In this document: positions 1 to 10,477 of the stretch, piece by piece
How the letters are laid out: each line of letters begins with the position of its first letter
Position numbering within the stretch: the stretch's first letter is position 1
DNA from: Gimesia sp.
Lineage (GTDB): Bacteria > Planctomycetota > Planctomycetia > Planctomycetales > Planctomycetaceae
Assembly (NCBI RefSeq): GCF_040219335.1
Contig: NZ_JAVJSQ010000012.1
Location: forward strand, 1-64,000
Reading direction: 5' to 3'
DNA length: 64,000 nucleotides
Made by a program: the position numbers and the translations under genes
Notes under the pieces: model-generated
Seen by the model: the letters and a program-made list of their open reading frames with translations, nothing else
Told to the model about the DNA's origin: nothing
Database searches by the model: none

Positions 1-95
1 GCAGTTTCCGCGATCAGGCGGACTTCTGTGACGGCGAGAATGACATCGTCTGTGATCGTCCGCCCCGCAGCGAAGGAAACGGCTACTACTATTAA
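1..95 (+). CDS. C-terminal end of an unknown protein (partial)
   Basis: An open frame enters from the left edge (first full codon at base 3) and ends at TAA 93-95. It encodes about 30 residues, rich in Asp and Arg with two cysteines, ending in Gly-Tyr-Tyr-Tyr. A strong rho-independent terminator follows about 90 bases downstream, which supports this being the end of a real transcription unit. Too little is present to name a family. The coding call rests on the open frame and the terminator only. Confidence 0.5.
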   Translation, partial: SFRDQADFCDGENDIVCDRPPRSEGNGYYY

Positions 96-181
96 GCGAT
101 CGCGGAACAGCAGTTCTGCTCACAGATAATGTTTCCTCAACGGGAAGCAGGCATGCATCGAGGCGGAGGTCTCCACCTCAG

Positions 182-218
182 GCACCCTGATCAGCGAATC
201 TGGTCAGGGTGCTTTTTT
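182..218 (+). terminator. Rho-independent terminator
   Basis: A 9-bp perfect stem (182-190 with 204-212), extendable to 12 bp with one G-T pair, encloses a short loop and is followed by six T at 213-218. It ends the plus-strand unit whose last codons lie at 1-95, and it sits between that gene and the convergent oxidoreductase. Confidence 0.9.
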
Positions 219-238
219 AATGCGCGGCTCAGAAGCGT

Positions 239-1258
239 TTATTTGGGAAAGAAGTCAGTCAGGTTGACGACGGTTTCCGTACGCGCCGAGTAGTCCAGCG
301 CGTTGAGTACCCGCTGGGTGTTGATCCCCAGGTCGGGCCACTGCTGCTCCAGTCGTCCCGAACGGATAATGTCGCAGAAATGGTTGATCATGCACGTTTC
401 CTGCAGGGGATTAGCCGTTTCGTGTCGGGTACGGTTTCCCTGCGAGTCTTTGACTTCATAGGCGGGTTTGGTGTTTTCCCAGGGGCGGGTGAAGTCATCA
501 CAGATCAGTGAGGCTTTTGTGCCGGCCAGTTCAAACCACTTCCGCATGTTGACATCAAAACCACAATCAAAGGATGCGATGCGATCTTTGCTGAACCACA
601 TGATTCCGGAGAAATTATAATCAACGTCATTATAAGGTCGTGCGGTGCCGAAGACTTTGGTGGGCAGTTCATTGAAAGCCCAGAGGGCGACTCCAATACA
701 GTACCACCCCAGGTCACCTAAGGAACCGCCTCCCAGATCGCGCTGCAGGCGGAGATCTCCCTCGGGGACGGTATCCCAGTTGAAGGTAAAAGCGGAAGTG
801 ATCCTGCGGTGTTCGCCCAGCGCGTCGCTGCGAATCAGTTCGAGCATCTCATGCGCACGGGGATGGTGATACCACATCACGCCGTCCATCAGCTGAACTT
901 CGTTTTCCAGACAGACGCGTCGCATTTCGCGCGCCTGGTTCACATTCAGCGCCAGGGGCTTTTCACATAATACGTGTTTGCCCGCGCGGGCGGCGCGAAC
1001 GGTCCACTCGCCATGCAGTGCCGGAGGGAGCGGGATGTAGACGGCATCGATGTCGGGATCGTGGATCAATGCATCATAGCTGGCAACGCTGCGTTTGACG
1101 TGATGCTTTTCTGCCCAGTCGGCAGCGCGGGTGGCGTCGCGGCTGGCGATGCAGGTCAGTTCGGCATTCTCTGCCTGGTGAATAGCAATGCTGATCTTCT
1201 CGGCAATACGGGCTGTCCCCAGGATGCCCCAGCGCACAGTCCGGTTTGAGTCTTTCAT
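239..1258 (-). CDS. Gfo/Idh/MocA family oxidoreductase
   Basis: This is a 339-residue NAD(P)-dependent dehydrogenase of the glucose-fructose oxidoreductase / inositol dehydrogenase family, of typical length. The N-terminal Rossmann domain opens with a glycine-rich GILGTARIA segment (residues 11-19). The family EKP motif is at 99-101 (CEKPLALN). The C-terminal alpha/beta substrate domain carries GGGSLGDLGWY (177-187), with a D-x-G-x-Y pattern as in the dihydrodiol dehydrogenase / GFOR branch, rather than D-x-G-x-H. There is no signal peptide, so it is probably cytoplasmic. The gene stands alone. Substrate cannot be read from the sequence; a sugar or cyclitol is usual for the family. Confidence 0.9.
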   Translation of the reverse strand: MKDSNRTVRWGILGTARIAEKISIAIHQAENAELTCIASRDATRAADWAEKHHVKRSVASYDALIHDPDIDAVYIPLPPALHGEWTVRAARAGKHVLCEKPLALNVNQAREMRRVCLENEVQLMDGVMWYHHPRAHEMLELIRSDALGEHRRITSAFTFNWDTVPEGDLRLQRDLGGGSLGDLGWYCIGVALWAFNELPTKVFGTARPYNDVDYNFSGIMWFSKDRIASFDCGFDVNMRKWFELAGTKASLICDDFTRPWENTKPAYEVKDSQGNRTRHETANPLQETCMINHFCDIIRSGRLEQQWPDLGINTQRVLNALDYSARTETVVNLTDFFPK

Positions 1259-1618
1259 AGTCGGCGGTCCAATGAATCCAAGTAGTAAGATTTATGAAAA
1301 AAAAATTGAAATCTTCAAACCAAGTCGTTATCGTTGAGGCTGAGCAGCTTTTTCTTTTATTTCATTTCTTTTCTATCTTTCGATGCCTGAGAAAGTTTTG
1401 CTCAATATCACAGAGTTTTTGAACTCTGTAAAGTGTTCGTCGTTCAGTTTACCTGTCAGTTTTCGTATCGCGCTCCAGATAACATCTCTATTTTGACGCT
1501 CAAAGAAGTGGACACGTTTCTTGTGTGCATTTCGTTGTACATATGCCTGCTAGCGATAGGCTAGCATTGAACACTATTCCGGGTTCAGGCGGGCAGAATC
1601 TGGTAGACAGGAGTTAAA
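1259..1618. other. Divergent intergenic region with a perfect dyad
   Basis: This 360-bp spacer separates two divergent genes and must carry both promoters. It is AT-rich near the oxidoreductase start. A perfect 7-bp inverted repeat, TGCTAGC at 1548-1554 and GCTAGCA at 1560-1566 with a 5-base centre, lies about 52 bases upstream of the plus-strand gene. It has no T tract, so an operator is more likely than a terminator. I see no coding potential or convincing sigma-70 hexamers. Confidence 0.5.
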
Positions 1619-2458
1619 ATGACCAAACGGATACAGATGTTAGCAATTGCCTGCGCCTTACTGACCATCGGTGGCGCCACGGCCCCCTCGTTGGAAGGAA
1701 CACCACGGCGAGATATCATCACGAAACTCTCACTCAGTAAAGATGCACCCCAGGTTGAGCTGTTTGAGGGGCTGAAGAAACAGACCCTGTCGGCACGGGT
1801 CTATCCCATCAGCGCCTACAATTCCTCGGTCTTCATCACTAACAAGACTTCCGAACCACTGACGGTCAAGGTACCTCCCGCGGTTTCTTCCGTACACATT
1901 CTGGCGCAGGCTGGTCCGGGACAACAACCGGGACTCGGTCAGGGATTGTTACAGGACCTGCAGGGACTCAATCAACCGATGACGGGAGATTCCCAGGCGG
2001 TCGGTGGCAATCTGGCACCGATGAGTAACAATCAGAATTTGGATTTCCAGGGCTTCTTTACCATTCCGCCAGAAAAGACCGTTCGCCTGCGTCTGCGTTC
2101 TGTCTGCCTGGAGCATGGGAAGCCGTGCCCTTCCAGCAGAAAAACATATGAGCTGCGGCCCATCGAATCACAGGTGGAGGACAAGGCGCTGGTGCTTCTG
2201 CTCAAGAAATTCAATCCGCGCCGCGACGACTGGGAAATGATGCAGGCCATCGCCTGGCACCTCTCCAGCCACCTGGACTGGCAGGACCTTGCCAGCAAAA
2301 GGAAACACAAAATCGTGGGCGGCGGCGTACCTTACTTCAAACCGGAGCAACTCATCGCTGCACGCAAAGTCGTGGAAGTGGCCCGTACCGAAGTCCATCG
2401 CCAGACAGTGGCAGAACGTAATCCATTTTCGGATCAGGAAACGAAATCAACTCAGTAA
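1619..2458 (+). CDS. Secreted protein of unknown function
   Basis: The gene encodes 279 residues. The first 22 or so form a signal peptide (a short basic start, then a hydrophobic run ending near GGATA), so the protein is probably exported. The middle (about 95-135) is low-complexity, rich in Gly, Gln, Asn and Leu. A Cys-x6-Cys pair (VCLEHGKPCP) follows, and the C-terminal third is mixed charged helix. I do not recognise a family. The start is supported by AGGAG at 1609-1613, five bases before the ATG. It is monocistronic: a strong hairpin terminator follows at 2518-2542. It may be a planctomycete-restricted protein. Confidence 0.75.
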   Translation: MTKRIQMLAIACALLTIGGATAPSLEGTPRRDIITKLSLSKDAPQVELFEGLKKQTLSARVYPISAYNSSVFITNKTSEPLTVKVPPAVSSVHILAQAGPGQQPGLGQGLLQDLQGLNQPMTGDSQAVGGNLAPMSNNQNLDFQGFFTIPPEKTVRLRLRSVCLEHGKPCPSSRKTYELRPIESQVEDKALVLLLKKFNPRRDDWEMMQAIAWHLSSHLDWQDLASKRKHKIVGGGVPYFKPEQLIAARKVVEVARTEVHRQTVAERNPFSDQETKSTQ

Positions 2459-2517
2459 GCAACTCTGAGCCGCGTTCGAGGCGAGCGACGCTGAATCTCA
2501 CCCGTTAAAAAAAGAAA

Positions 2518-2542
2518 GGGGCAGTCAACGAAAGACTGCCCC
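2518..2542. terminator. Bidirectional rho-independent terminator
   Basis: A perfect 9-bp stem (GGGGCAGTC at 2518-2526, GACTGCCCC at 2534-2542) with a 7-base loop is flanked by an A-rich run on the left and TTTTGTTTTTG on the right. It can therefore end transcripts from both sides. It sits between the convergent secreted-protein gene and ettA. Confidence 0.92.
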
Positions 2543-2576
2543 TTTTGTTTTTGTTGTCTCAAATGTCAGTTGTTGT

Positions 2577-4250
<1,674 letters not shown>

Positions 4251-4631
4251 GTCTCCGTCTCTTGCCCTGTGGGACTTCTGCTAACAGTGACCAATGAAAA
4301 TAGTGAGAACGCATTTGTGAGAATCAGGACCGCTTTCCTCGGTGGAAAACCGGTCTGCCACACGCGAGATACCATAGCTGGACCAGGTTCGCAAGTCACT
4401 CGAAACAGGGGCTGACTTGCGAAATATTCAAAAAACACTGCTGCGGAAGCGATTTTTTGAAAACGGGAAAGGGAATTCGGGAAAGTCGGATGACCTGGAA
4501 CAGGTCATTTTGGGAGAGACTGGAAAACAGCCGCCTGTCAGTCTCGCGGTGGGTTCACGGGCTATTATTACCGTTCATTTTACCGGGTGAAGCCCCCATT
4601 TATCCGAATTTTGATTGAAAATCGGCGTCGA
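4251..4631. other. Intergenic region with a small hairpin
   Basis: This 381-bp spacer lies between ettA and the DUF2079 gene, both on the minus strand. It holds an 8-bp perfect inverted repeat, ATGACCTG at 4490-4497 and CAGGTCAT at 4501-4508, with a 3-base loop and TTTT on the plus strand only. It may be a weak terminator or a regulatory site. The ettA promoter must lie here, but I cannot place it with confidence. Short plus-strand frames here have no ribosome-binding site and look like chance. Confidence 0.45.
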
Positions 4632-6743
4632 TCACTCGCTGGCAGCGGATTTCGGGGGCTGTTTTCGTTTCAGGACAATGAAATACCCGTCGGTCTTGTC
4701 CGGCAACAGTTCCCATTCCTCAGGGTGATCGCGATATTCGGGGATCTGATCTGGGGTTTTGATCTCGCTGTAAGGGTGCTGGGTGTCGATGACGATATAG
4801 TCGGTGTCTTCCGGAACCCCTGCTTCGTAGTCGTTTACTTTCCGCCGGTAGTTACTGTAATCGTATGAGCGGGCATGGTGGGTATAGCGGGGATGTACGA
4901 AATCGGTCGAGGCGACTCTGCTCTCCGGGGGAATCAGATCTGCGATTTTTTCGAACTGACGCGACCGCTCTCCGGGGACGTACAGCCGTCCCCAGTACCA
5001 GTTGGAACCAGAGTCCCAGAAGACCAGGCCCGCGGGACCCAGGCTGAAAAAGAGTCCGGTTGCCAGGGAGGAACTCCAGAGGAAATGCGTGGCCCAGGTC
5101 TGTGTCTGTGTCAGGGTTGCGGGTTCCAATTTCCAGCGACGCAGCACCGTCGTGACATTGCCGATTCCATAAGCGGCAGCCCAGCAGAGAATGGGGACGA
5201 TGGGAGCATGGAAATGGTGTCGCGGATCGTGGGCCAGTTCGTTCAGACAGAGTAGTCCGAACAGAGGCAGCCCCACCAGCAGGCGACCCGGTGAGAACAG
5301 GGGCAGCAGGCCGAGGGGGACGAGTAGTGCCAGGGCATAGATGAATGTGTCGGGTTGGATCAGTTCGCCCAGCAGCAGTCCCGGATTGAACAGAATGTTG
5401 CTGACGACTTCGCCCAGGGAATTGCCGAATTTCTGAAAGTAACCCACGTAATGCACCTGTGTGCCGCCGCGGAACCAGGGGATCAGAACTTTCACAACCA
5501 GTGCCAGATAAACGACGGCAAACACTGACAGACCGATGCCTGGGGCGATGCTTTTCAGCAGCACGGATTTCTGTGCTTTCGATGCCGGTTTATTTTCCTG
5601 AAACGCGCGCCAGGCGATCCAGAGCCCCAAAGGTCCCAGAATAATCGCATAGTCTTCCTTGGCAGCCAGGCAGAGCAGCAGCAGGACGATTGCGGATTTC
5701 CAGCGCTTCCGTTCGATCGCTTCCAGGGCGAACAGCAGCAGGGGAACGCCGAAGGAGATCGGTCGGAATGTTTTGAGATCGATGGCGATATCCAGAAACT
5801 GCAGGGGGAAGTAACAGAGGTAGGCTGCGACGATCGCTGTGCCCGCCGTTTTAAAACCGCTGTGTCGCGTCGCCATGCGGTACAGGGGGATCGCACCGCA
5901 AGCCAGGGCTACGGTTTCACTCAGTTCCAGCAGCAGGTGGGACGGCCAGATCAGGTACAGCGGCGAGAGCAGCAGGTGAATGAATTGAATATGTTCTCCC
6001 CAGAACAGCCCCTGATCCAGGTAACTGCGAAACCCTTTTCCGTGCAGGACATTCCAGAGATGCTCTTCATACATGGCTGAATCGCCGTGGGGAATCAGCA
6101 GGCCCTGGTAAAGCCGCCAGTTCATCCAGGTGAAGATCAATACGAAAACGCCCATCAGCAGCCAGACGCTAACGGGCAGGGAGGACTTTGGTTCTGTGGA
6201 AAGTTCTTCGGGCGAAGCTTCACTCTGGGAAGCGGGAAACAGCAGCGTCACCAATGTGGCCAGCCAGCCCGCCATCGTAATCGCGAACCAGAACTGCGAG
6301 GTTGCCAGCAGCAGACCTTCGCCGCTGCTCCAGCCAATGATAAACAATAGAATTCTGAGCAACTCCCAGACGCCGGGCAGAAACCACCAGCGATAACCCA
6401 GGCAGCCCCAGTCCGTCAGCGCAGCAGCGAACGCAGACTTCTGCAGGCGGGAAATCAGGAAGCCCCCCGCCAGCCAGGTCAGTGCTGCGGTGAGGAGCAG
6501 GTATCCCATCAGTGGAAAAAAGGGAATACCAACCGTCTGTGTGGCCGGATCGAGCGTCGCGTCCCAGCTTGAGAGCAGTGCTTCCCAGAGTGGAACGCTG
6601 ACATACATCCCGGCCAGGTCCTGACTGCTGAAGATCGTCTGCAGGGCGAGTGTCACCGCACCGGGGCCCAGTAGCACGCAGAGCAGCGCGTAAGTAAATC
6701 GGCGGCTGTCGATTGCGGGAGGAGTAGGGGCGCTGTGATTCAT
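4632..6743 (-). CDS. DUF2079 family polytopic membrane protein
   Basis: The 703-residue product is dominated by hydrophobic segments; I estimate 11-13 membrane helices. The DUF2079 core begins near residue 210 (GDSAMYEEHLWN) and continues through HLLLSPLYLIWP. This is the family pattern, related in fold to GT-C glycosyltransferases but of unproven activity. A soluble C-terminal region (about 590-690) contains the sequence around FVHPRYTHH and ends in a Lys/Arg-rich tail. The first 200 residues are an additional membrane region before the DUF2079 core. The gene is monocistronic and divergent from the deoxyribosyltransferase gene. No Shine-Dalgarno is obvious, so the start is the longest plausible one. 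Confidence 0.85.
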   Translation of the reverse strand: MNHSAPTPPAIDSRRFTYALLCVLLGPGAVTLALQTIFSSQDLAGMYVSVPLWEALLSSWDATLDPATQTVGIPFFPLMGYLLLTAALTWLAGGFLISRLQKSAFAAALTDWGCLGYRWWFLPGVWELLRILLFIIGWSSGEGLLLATSQFWFAITMAGWLATLVTLLFPASQSEASPEELSTEPKSSLPVSVWLLMGVFVLIFTWMNWRLYQGLLIPHGDSAMYEEHLWNVLHGKGFRSYLDQGLFWGEHIQFIHLLLSPLYLIWPSHLLLELSETVALACGAIPLYRMATRHSGFKTAGTAIVAAYLCYFPLQFLDIAIDLKTFRPISFGVPLLLFALEAIERKRWKSAIVLLLLCLAAKEDYAIILGPLGLWIAWRAFQENKPASKAQKSVLLKSIAPGIGLSVFAVVYLALVVKVLIPWFRGGTQVHYVGYFQKFGNSLGEVVSNILFNPGLLLGELIQPDTFIYALALLVPLGLLPLFSPGRLLVGLPLFGLLCLNELAHDPRHHFHAPIVPILCWAAAYGIGNVTTVLRRWKLEPATLTQTQTWATHFLWSSSLATGLFFSLGPAGLVFWDSGSNWYWGRLYVPGERSRQFEKIADLIPPESRVASTDFVHPRYTHHARSYDYSNYRRKVNDYEAGVPEDTDYIVIDTQHPYSEIKTPDQIPEYRDHPEEWELLPDKTDGYFIVLKRKQPPKSAASE

Positions 6744-6959
6744 GAATTTGGAGCAGACTGTCTGGGTATGTTCTAACTGGCTTGCGACGATTCAGGCAGC
6801 GCTGTTGAATGCTGCTCTGACAAATTTGGGAGATGCTGGCGGAAAAGAATCCGGTTTGGGTGAAAAAAAACAGGACGTTGTTACAATGAACTCTGAATCC
6901 CCTCTATCTCACTATTCTAAATGGTTTTCTTTCAGCAGGGAAGCATTACAGGTTTGACC

Positions 6960-7622
6960 ATGAAACATTCTAACGAACAGATGCGCGTGTACTGCGCAGG
7001 TCCTCTGTTTAATCGGACCGAGCGGGACGAGATGACAGAGATTGCAGATCTCTTAACCAAAACCGGCTATACCGTCTACCTGCCTCATCGCGACGGGATG
7101 GAATTTCGACTGATCCTGGATGTGCTGGTCGAACGCAACTGGGATGCACCGACGGCTGCTCAGTTTCTGCATGAAGCCATTTTCTCGCTGGATGTCTACC
7201 AGCTGGTTGTGGAATGCGAGGCGATGGTCTGGAATCTCAACGGACGCGTTCCCGATGAAGGCGCTGTTTCCGAAGCCGCCATGGCCTGGATGCTGGGCAA
7301 GCCGCTGATCGCTTATAAAGATGATGTCCGCTCGCTGATCCAGGGACGCTATAATCCGCTACTGGTAGGCCTGGTCGAATTTGAATCGGTCGATGAAATC
7401 GAACAGATTCCGCATGCTCTCTCCACGGCGATCCTGAATCATGATCTGCGTCCTCCTTTGGAAGTGGACGCGTTGCCTGCCAAGGTTCAGAAAGCAGTGC
7501 AGGCCGGCCAGGTACTGTGGAAGGCCATGTGTTCCGAAGGGGCGCAGGAAGATAACGAAATGATCGCCTCTGTCGTCGAGGAGTTGTTTGCGCCGAACGA
7601 TCGTTCTTCGCTGCTCGCCTGA
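6960..7622 (+). CDS. Nucleoside 2-deoxyribosyltransferase family protein
   Basis: From the internal ATG at 6960 the product has 220 residues. This start puts the family motif MRVYCAGPLFN close to the N-terminus; the upstream extension to 6921 looks non-native. The Asp/Glu active-site region is PDEGAVSEAAMAWMLGKP, where the Glu of SEAAMA fits the nucleophile position of NDT enzymes. Family members cleave the glycosidic bond of deoxynucleosides or deoxynucleotides, either transferring the deoxyribose or hydrolysing it. The protein is longer than classical NDT (about 160), with a C-terminal extension of about 60 residues. It lies 36 bases before an HD phosphohydrolase gene, suggesting co-transcription and a shared role in dNTP metabolism. 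Confidence 0.8.
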   Translation: MKHSNEQMRVYCAGPLFNRTERDEMTEIADLLTKTGYTVYLPHRDGMEFRLILDVLVERNWDAPTAAQFLHEAIFSLDVYQLVVECEAMVWNLNGRVPDEGAVSEAAMAWMLGKPLIAYKDDVRSLIQGRYNPLLVGLVEFESVDEIEQIPHALSTAILNHDLRPPLEVDALPAKVQKAVQAGQVLWKAMCSEGAQEDNEMIASVVEELFAPNDRSSLLA

Positions 7623-7658
7623 AAGGCTCACGAAATCGTAAAACGGAATTGACGTTTC

Positions 7659-8996
7659 ATGAACCACCCGTATGTCGAGATTCCTGAACTCTCCAACCTG
7701 CAGTCAGGCAGTGGCCTGGTGCGGATTCCCTATCAGCAGGACGTGCCTTTTACCAGTCGCGTCCGGGCGCTGGTCGATACGCCCGAGTTCCGGCGGCTGT
7801 CGCACATCACCCAACTGGGGTTCACGGCGCTTGTTTATCCCGGTGCTACACACACGCGTTTCGAACACGCGCTGGGTGTTTATCAGAATGCACTGCAGTA
7901 TCTCTGGCAACTGGGACGGGATGAACGTTTCGCGGCGACCGTTGACGAGCATACGGCGGAAGTGCTGATTGCAGCGGCCCTGCTGCACGACCTGGGACAC
8001 TGGCCGTTCTGTCATCTGATTGAGGATATGTCACTGGAAGGCATTCCCCGGCACGAGCAGTTTGCCAGGGAGTTTCTCTCGGAAGGGCACGAACTGCCTA
8101 AGATCCTGCGGGAAGAGTGGGGCATTGAACCTTCGGAAGTGCTGGATATTCTGGTGCCCAGTTCGGATACGCCCCGCATGCGTCTGGTGCGTTCGATCCT
8201 TTCCGGCCCGATTGACATCGACAAGATGGACTACCTCGATCGCGACAGTCTCCACGCCGGCGTGCCTTATGGTCGGAACTACGATAAAAAACGACTGATC
8301 CAGTCGTTGATGGTTAACGAGTGCGGTGATGGACTGGCGATTGGTTCCAAGGGCAAAACGGCAGCCGAGTTGATGGTATTTGCCCGTTATGTGATGTTCA
8401 GCGAAGTCTACTGGCATCACGCGGTTCGTGCGGCGAGTACGATGTTTGCCCGCGCGTTTTATCACCTCTATCCCAGGCTGGATCTTGCGGAATATTTCCA
8501 GCTCACCGAGTCCGATTCCATTTCTGTACTCCGCAAGGAAGCCCAGGGGACTGACTGCGAACGTCTCGTCGAAGGCATTTTCAGTAACAAACGTGTGCTC
8601 TATAAACGGGTGGCTGAATTCAGTTTCTATGAGTCGTCTGAAGTCTTCGAACTGATTGCGCATCGACCGGTCTCTTCGCTGGTCCACTGGAGCGAACAAC
8701 TGGCAGCGCGCCTTACACAGCGGTTAAAGCAGCAGGTCGATGCGACCGACGTTCTGATCGACGCACCCCCCACGCATCGGGAAGTGGAATTCAACGTGGA
8801 GATCTATTCGCCGCGCGAAGCACAATATCAGCCGCTGCACGTCGTCTCTCCTGTGGTGGATACGCTGGCACGCAAGCAGTTTGATGATTTCGTCAAACGG
8901 GTGCGCGTCTTTGCGCATCCCCGGATTGCGACAGAATGTAAAACGATGAACGATTTCAAATCGTTGCTGGTCGCCGCCGTCAGGGAAAACGGTTGA
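7659..8996 (+). CDS. HD-superfamily (SAMHD1/COG1078-like) phosphohydrolase
   Basis: This 445-residue metal-dependent phosphohydrolase has THTRFEHALGV at residues 64-74 and the HD doublet His110-Asp111 in LLHDLGHWPF. The distal metal Asp lies in PIDIDKMDYLDRDSLHAG (184-201), a segment very like the SAMHD1/dGTPase core. Known relatives hydrolyse dNTPs to deoxynucleoside and triphosphate. There are no membrane segments. It follows the deoxyribosyltransferase gene by 36 bases on the same strand with no terminator between, so the pair is probably one transcript. The physiological substrate is an inference; COG1078 members are mostly uncharacterised. Confidence 0.88.
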   Translation: MNHPYVEIPELSNLQSGSGLVRIPYQQDVPFTSRVRALVDTPEFRRLSHITQLGFTALVYPGATHTRFEHALGVYQNALQYLWQLGRDERFAATVDEHTAEVLIAAALLHDLGHWPFCHLIEDMSLEGIPRHEQFAREFLSEGHELPKILREEWGIEPSEVLDILVPSSDTPRMRLVRSILSGPIDIDKMDYLDRDSLHAGVPYGRNYDKKRLIQSLMVNECGDGLAIGSKGKTAAELMVFARYVMFSEVYWHHAVRAASTMFARAFYHLYPRLDLAEYFQLTESDSISVLRKEAQGTDCERLVEGIFSNKRVLYKRVAEFSFYESSEVFELIAHRPVSSLVHWSEQLAARLTQRLKQQVDATDVLIDAPPTHREVEFNVEIYSPREAQYQPLHVVSPVVDTLARKQFDDFVKRVRVFAHPRIATECKTMNDFKSLLVAAVRENG

Positions 8997-9092
8997 ACGG
9001 CCTGAAAAGGGCTGTTAATCCGTCTCGTGGTTGTTAGAATCAGGAGAGTCTGTCTCTTTAGTTTGACTCACTCTGCTTCCCTGGTACTAATC

Positions 9093-10328
9093 ATGCCTCT
9101 GTTATCGAAGACCACTGGATTTCGCTTTTCTGTGTCATGTTGCCTGCTCGCACTGCTGCTGTCCAGTTGTGGCGACGGTGGAGGCAAGGTGGGGAGCTTT
9201 ACTGAAGGGGACAAATCCAGGTCAACTTCCTCGGCTCGTTCCAATATGCGGGCACCGCAGTTAAAGCCTCGTAAAGTGGAACCGCAGCCGTCCCGCCCTG
9301 CACAGCCAGCGGAACTGGAGGGAGATCCGGAGGATCATTTTGAAGTAGTCGATTACCTGCATAATTACCAGATTCAGAAGCCCGATCCCAATCGCGCCCG
9401 CGGAGAAGAGTTTGCGGTGGTGCCCCCTGCCGCACCGGGATTGAATGCCTCCACATTTAATGTCATTCAGCCAGAGGCGACGGGGGAGGCAACCCAGCCC
9501 AATTCTGCATTCAAACTTCCCAAAGGGTTCACGGCATTAACAGAGTATGGCTATTCTGCAGAAGGCTTACCCCGGCGGATTCGCTGTGAACGCGATTATT
9601 CCGAGATGGCGCTGGTCCCTGCCGGCGTTTCGATTCAGGGAGTCGAATCCGGCGATCCGAATGCACAACCACAGTTTTCGATTTTTCAGAATGCCTTTTA
9701 TATCGATCTGCACGAAGTCACACTCGAACAATATCGCCGCTGGCGTTCGGAAATGATCGCCGCGAAAGGCAAAATTCCCGAACCAGCGGGCAATGATCAG
9801 GCGGAAGGAAACTTCCCGGCGATGGGAATCGCGTATACCGACGCCATCAACTACGCGCGAACCATGGGCAAGCAGTTGCCCCTGGAAACGCAGTGGGAGA
9901 AAGCCGCGCGGGGCGAACTGGGCTTCCAGTATCCCTGGGGCGACGGTCGCCCGCTCTGGCACAAAAATCGCCAGCCCGGACAAATTGATCCGGTGAAAAG
10001 TTTTCCGGGAGACAAGAGTCCCTACGGAGTTTACGACATGGCGGGCAACGCCCGGGAATGGTGCGATGACTGGTATTCTCCCGATGCCTACAAAGCGGCG
10101 CTGGCCCGCTCCGATGCCGGCGTCGTCCGCGACTGGACCGGTCCCAAACTCCCCGTTGTATCGGGGGAACGAGTGGCCCGTGGCGCGAAAGATTCCTGGA
10201 AAGCCTGGAAACGGGCCGGGGAAAACATGCGGACGCCCGGCCCGGACGTCGGTTTTCGCTGTGTCTTGAACCTCACTCCGGCAGGCCAGCAGCCTGACAA
10301 AAACGCCCGCCCCGCGAACGCGTTTTAA
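9093..10328 (+). CDS. SUMF1/FGE-fold lipoprotein without the catalytic cysteines
   Basis: I chose ATG 9093 over an upstream GTG at 9027 because it yields a clean lipoprotein signal with lipobox LSSC (Cys26 of 411). The next 150 residues are a Pro/Glu-rich linker. The C-terminal two thirds is a formylglycine-generating-enzyme-like C-type lectin fold: VPAGVSIQGVES, YIDLHEVTLEQYRRW, LPLETQWEKAARG, YPWGDGRP, YGVYDMAGNAREWCDDW, then a terminal VGFRCVLN. In true FGEs two cysteines sit in a GGSYLC-x4-C type segment; here the equivalent is ARGAKDSWKAWKR, with none. It is therefore probably a binding or structural member and not a sulfatase-activating enzyme. Confidence 0.82.
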   Translation: MPLLSKTTGFRFSVSCCLLALLLSSCGDGGGKVGSFTEGDKSRSTSSARSNMRAPQLKPRKVEPQPSRPAQPAELEGDPEDHFEVVDYLHNYQIQKPDPNRARGEEFAVVPPAAPGLNASTFNVIQPEATGEATQPNSAFKLPKGFTALTEYGYSAEGLPRRIRCERDYSEMALVPAGVSIQGVESGDPNAQPQFSIFQNAFYIDLHEVTLEQYRRWRSEMIAAKGKIPEPAGNDQAEGNFPAMGIAYTDAINYARTMGKQLPLETQWEKAARGELGFQYPWGDGRPLWHKNRQPGQIDPVKSFPGDKSPYGVYDMAGNAREWCDDWYSPDAYKAALARSDAGVVRDWTGPKLPVVSGERVARGAKDSWKAWKRAGENMRTPGPDVGFRCVLNLTPAGQQPDKNARPANAF

Positions 10329-10477
10329 TTCTTTTACGCAGTCTCTCCCGCCTGAAACTGTTCAGGGCACTGATTGATGCCCTTGAGGTCCACTTTGAGT
10401 TTCCCGCTTTACCTCGCATTTTTCGCTTGATTTCAGCAGCAATCGGTCTAAAGCCCTTGTATACCAGCGATTCGCTA

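Noticed and set aside
4490-4508. Terminator for the DUF2079 gene
   Set aside because: The 8-bp hairpin has a T run only on the plus strand, so it does not fit a minus-strand terminator; it is kept only as an inverted repeat.
9027-9092. N-terminal extension of the FGE-fold lipoprotein from GTG 9027
   Set aside because: Using ATG 9093 gives a clean lipobox signal; the extension would place the signal peptide internally.
10351-10366. CCTGAA/TTCAGG hairpin as terminator after the lipoprotein gene
   Set aside because: The stem is only six base pairs and no T tract follows.
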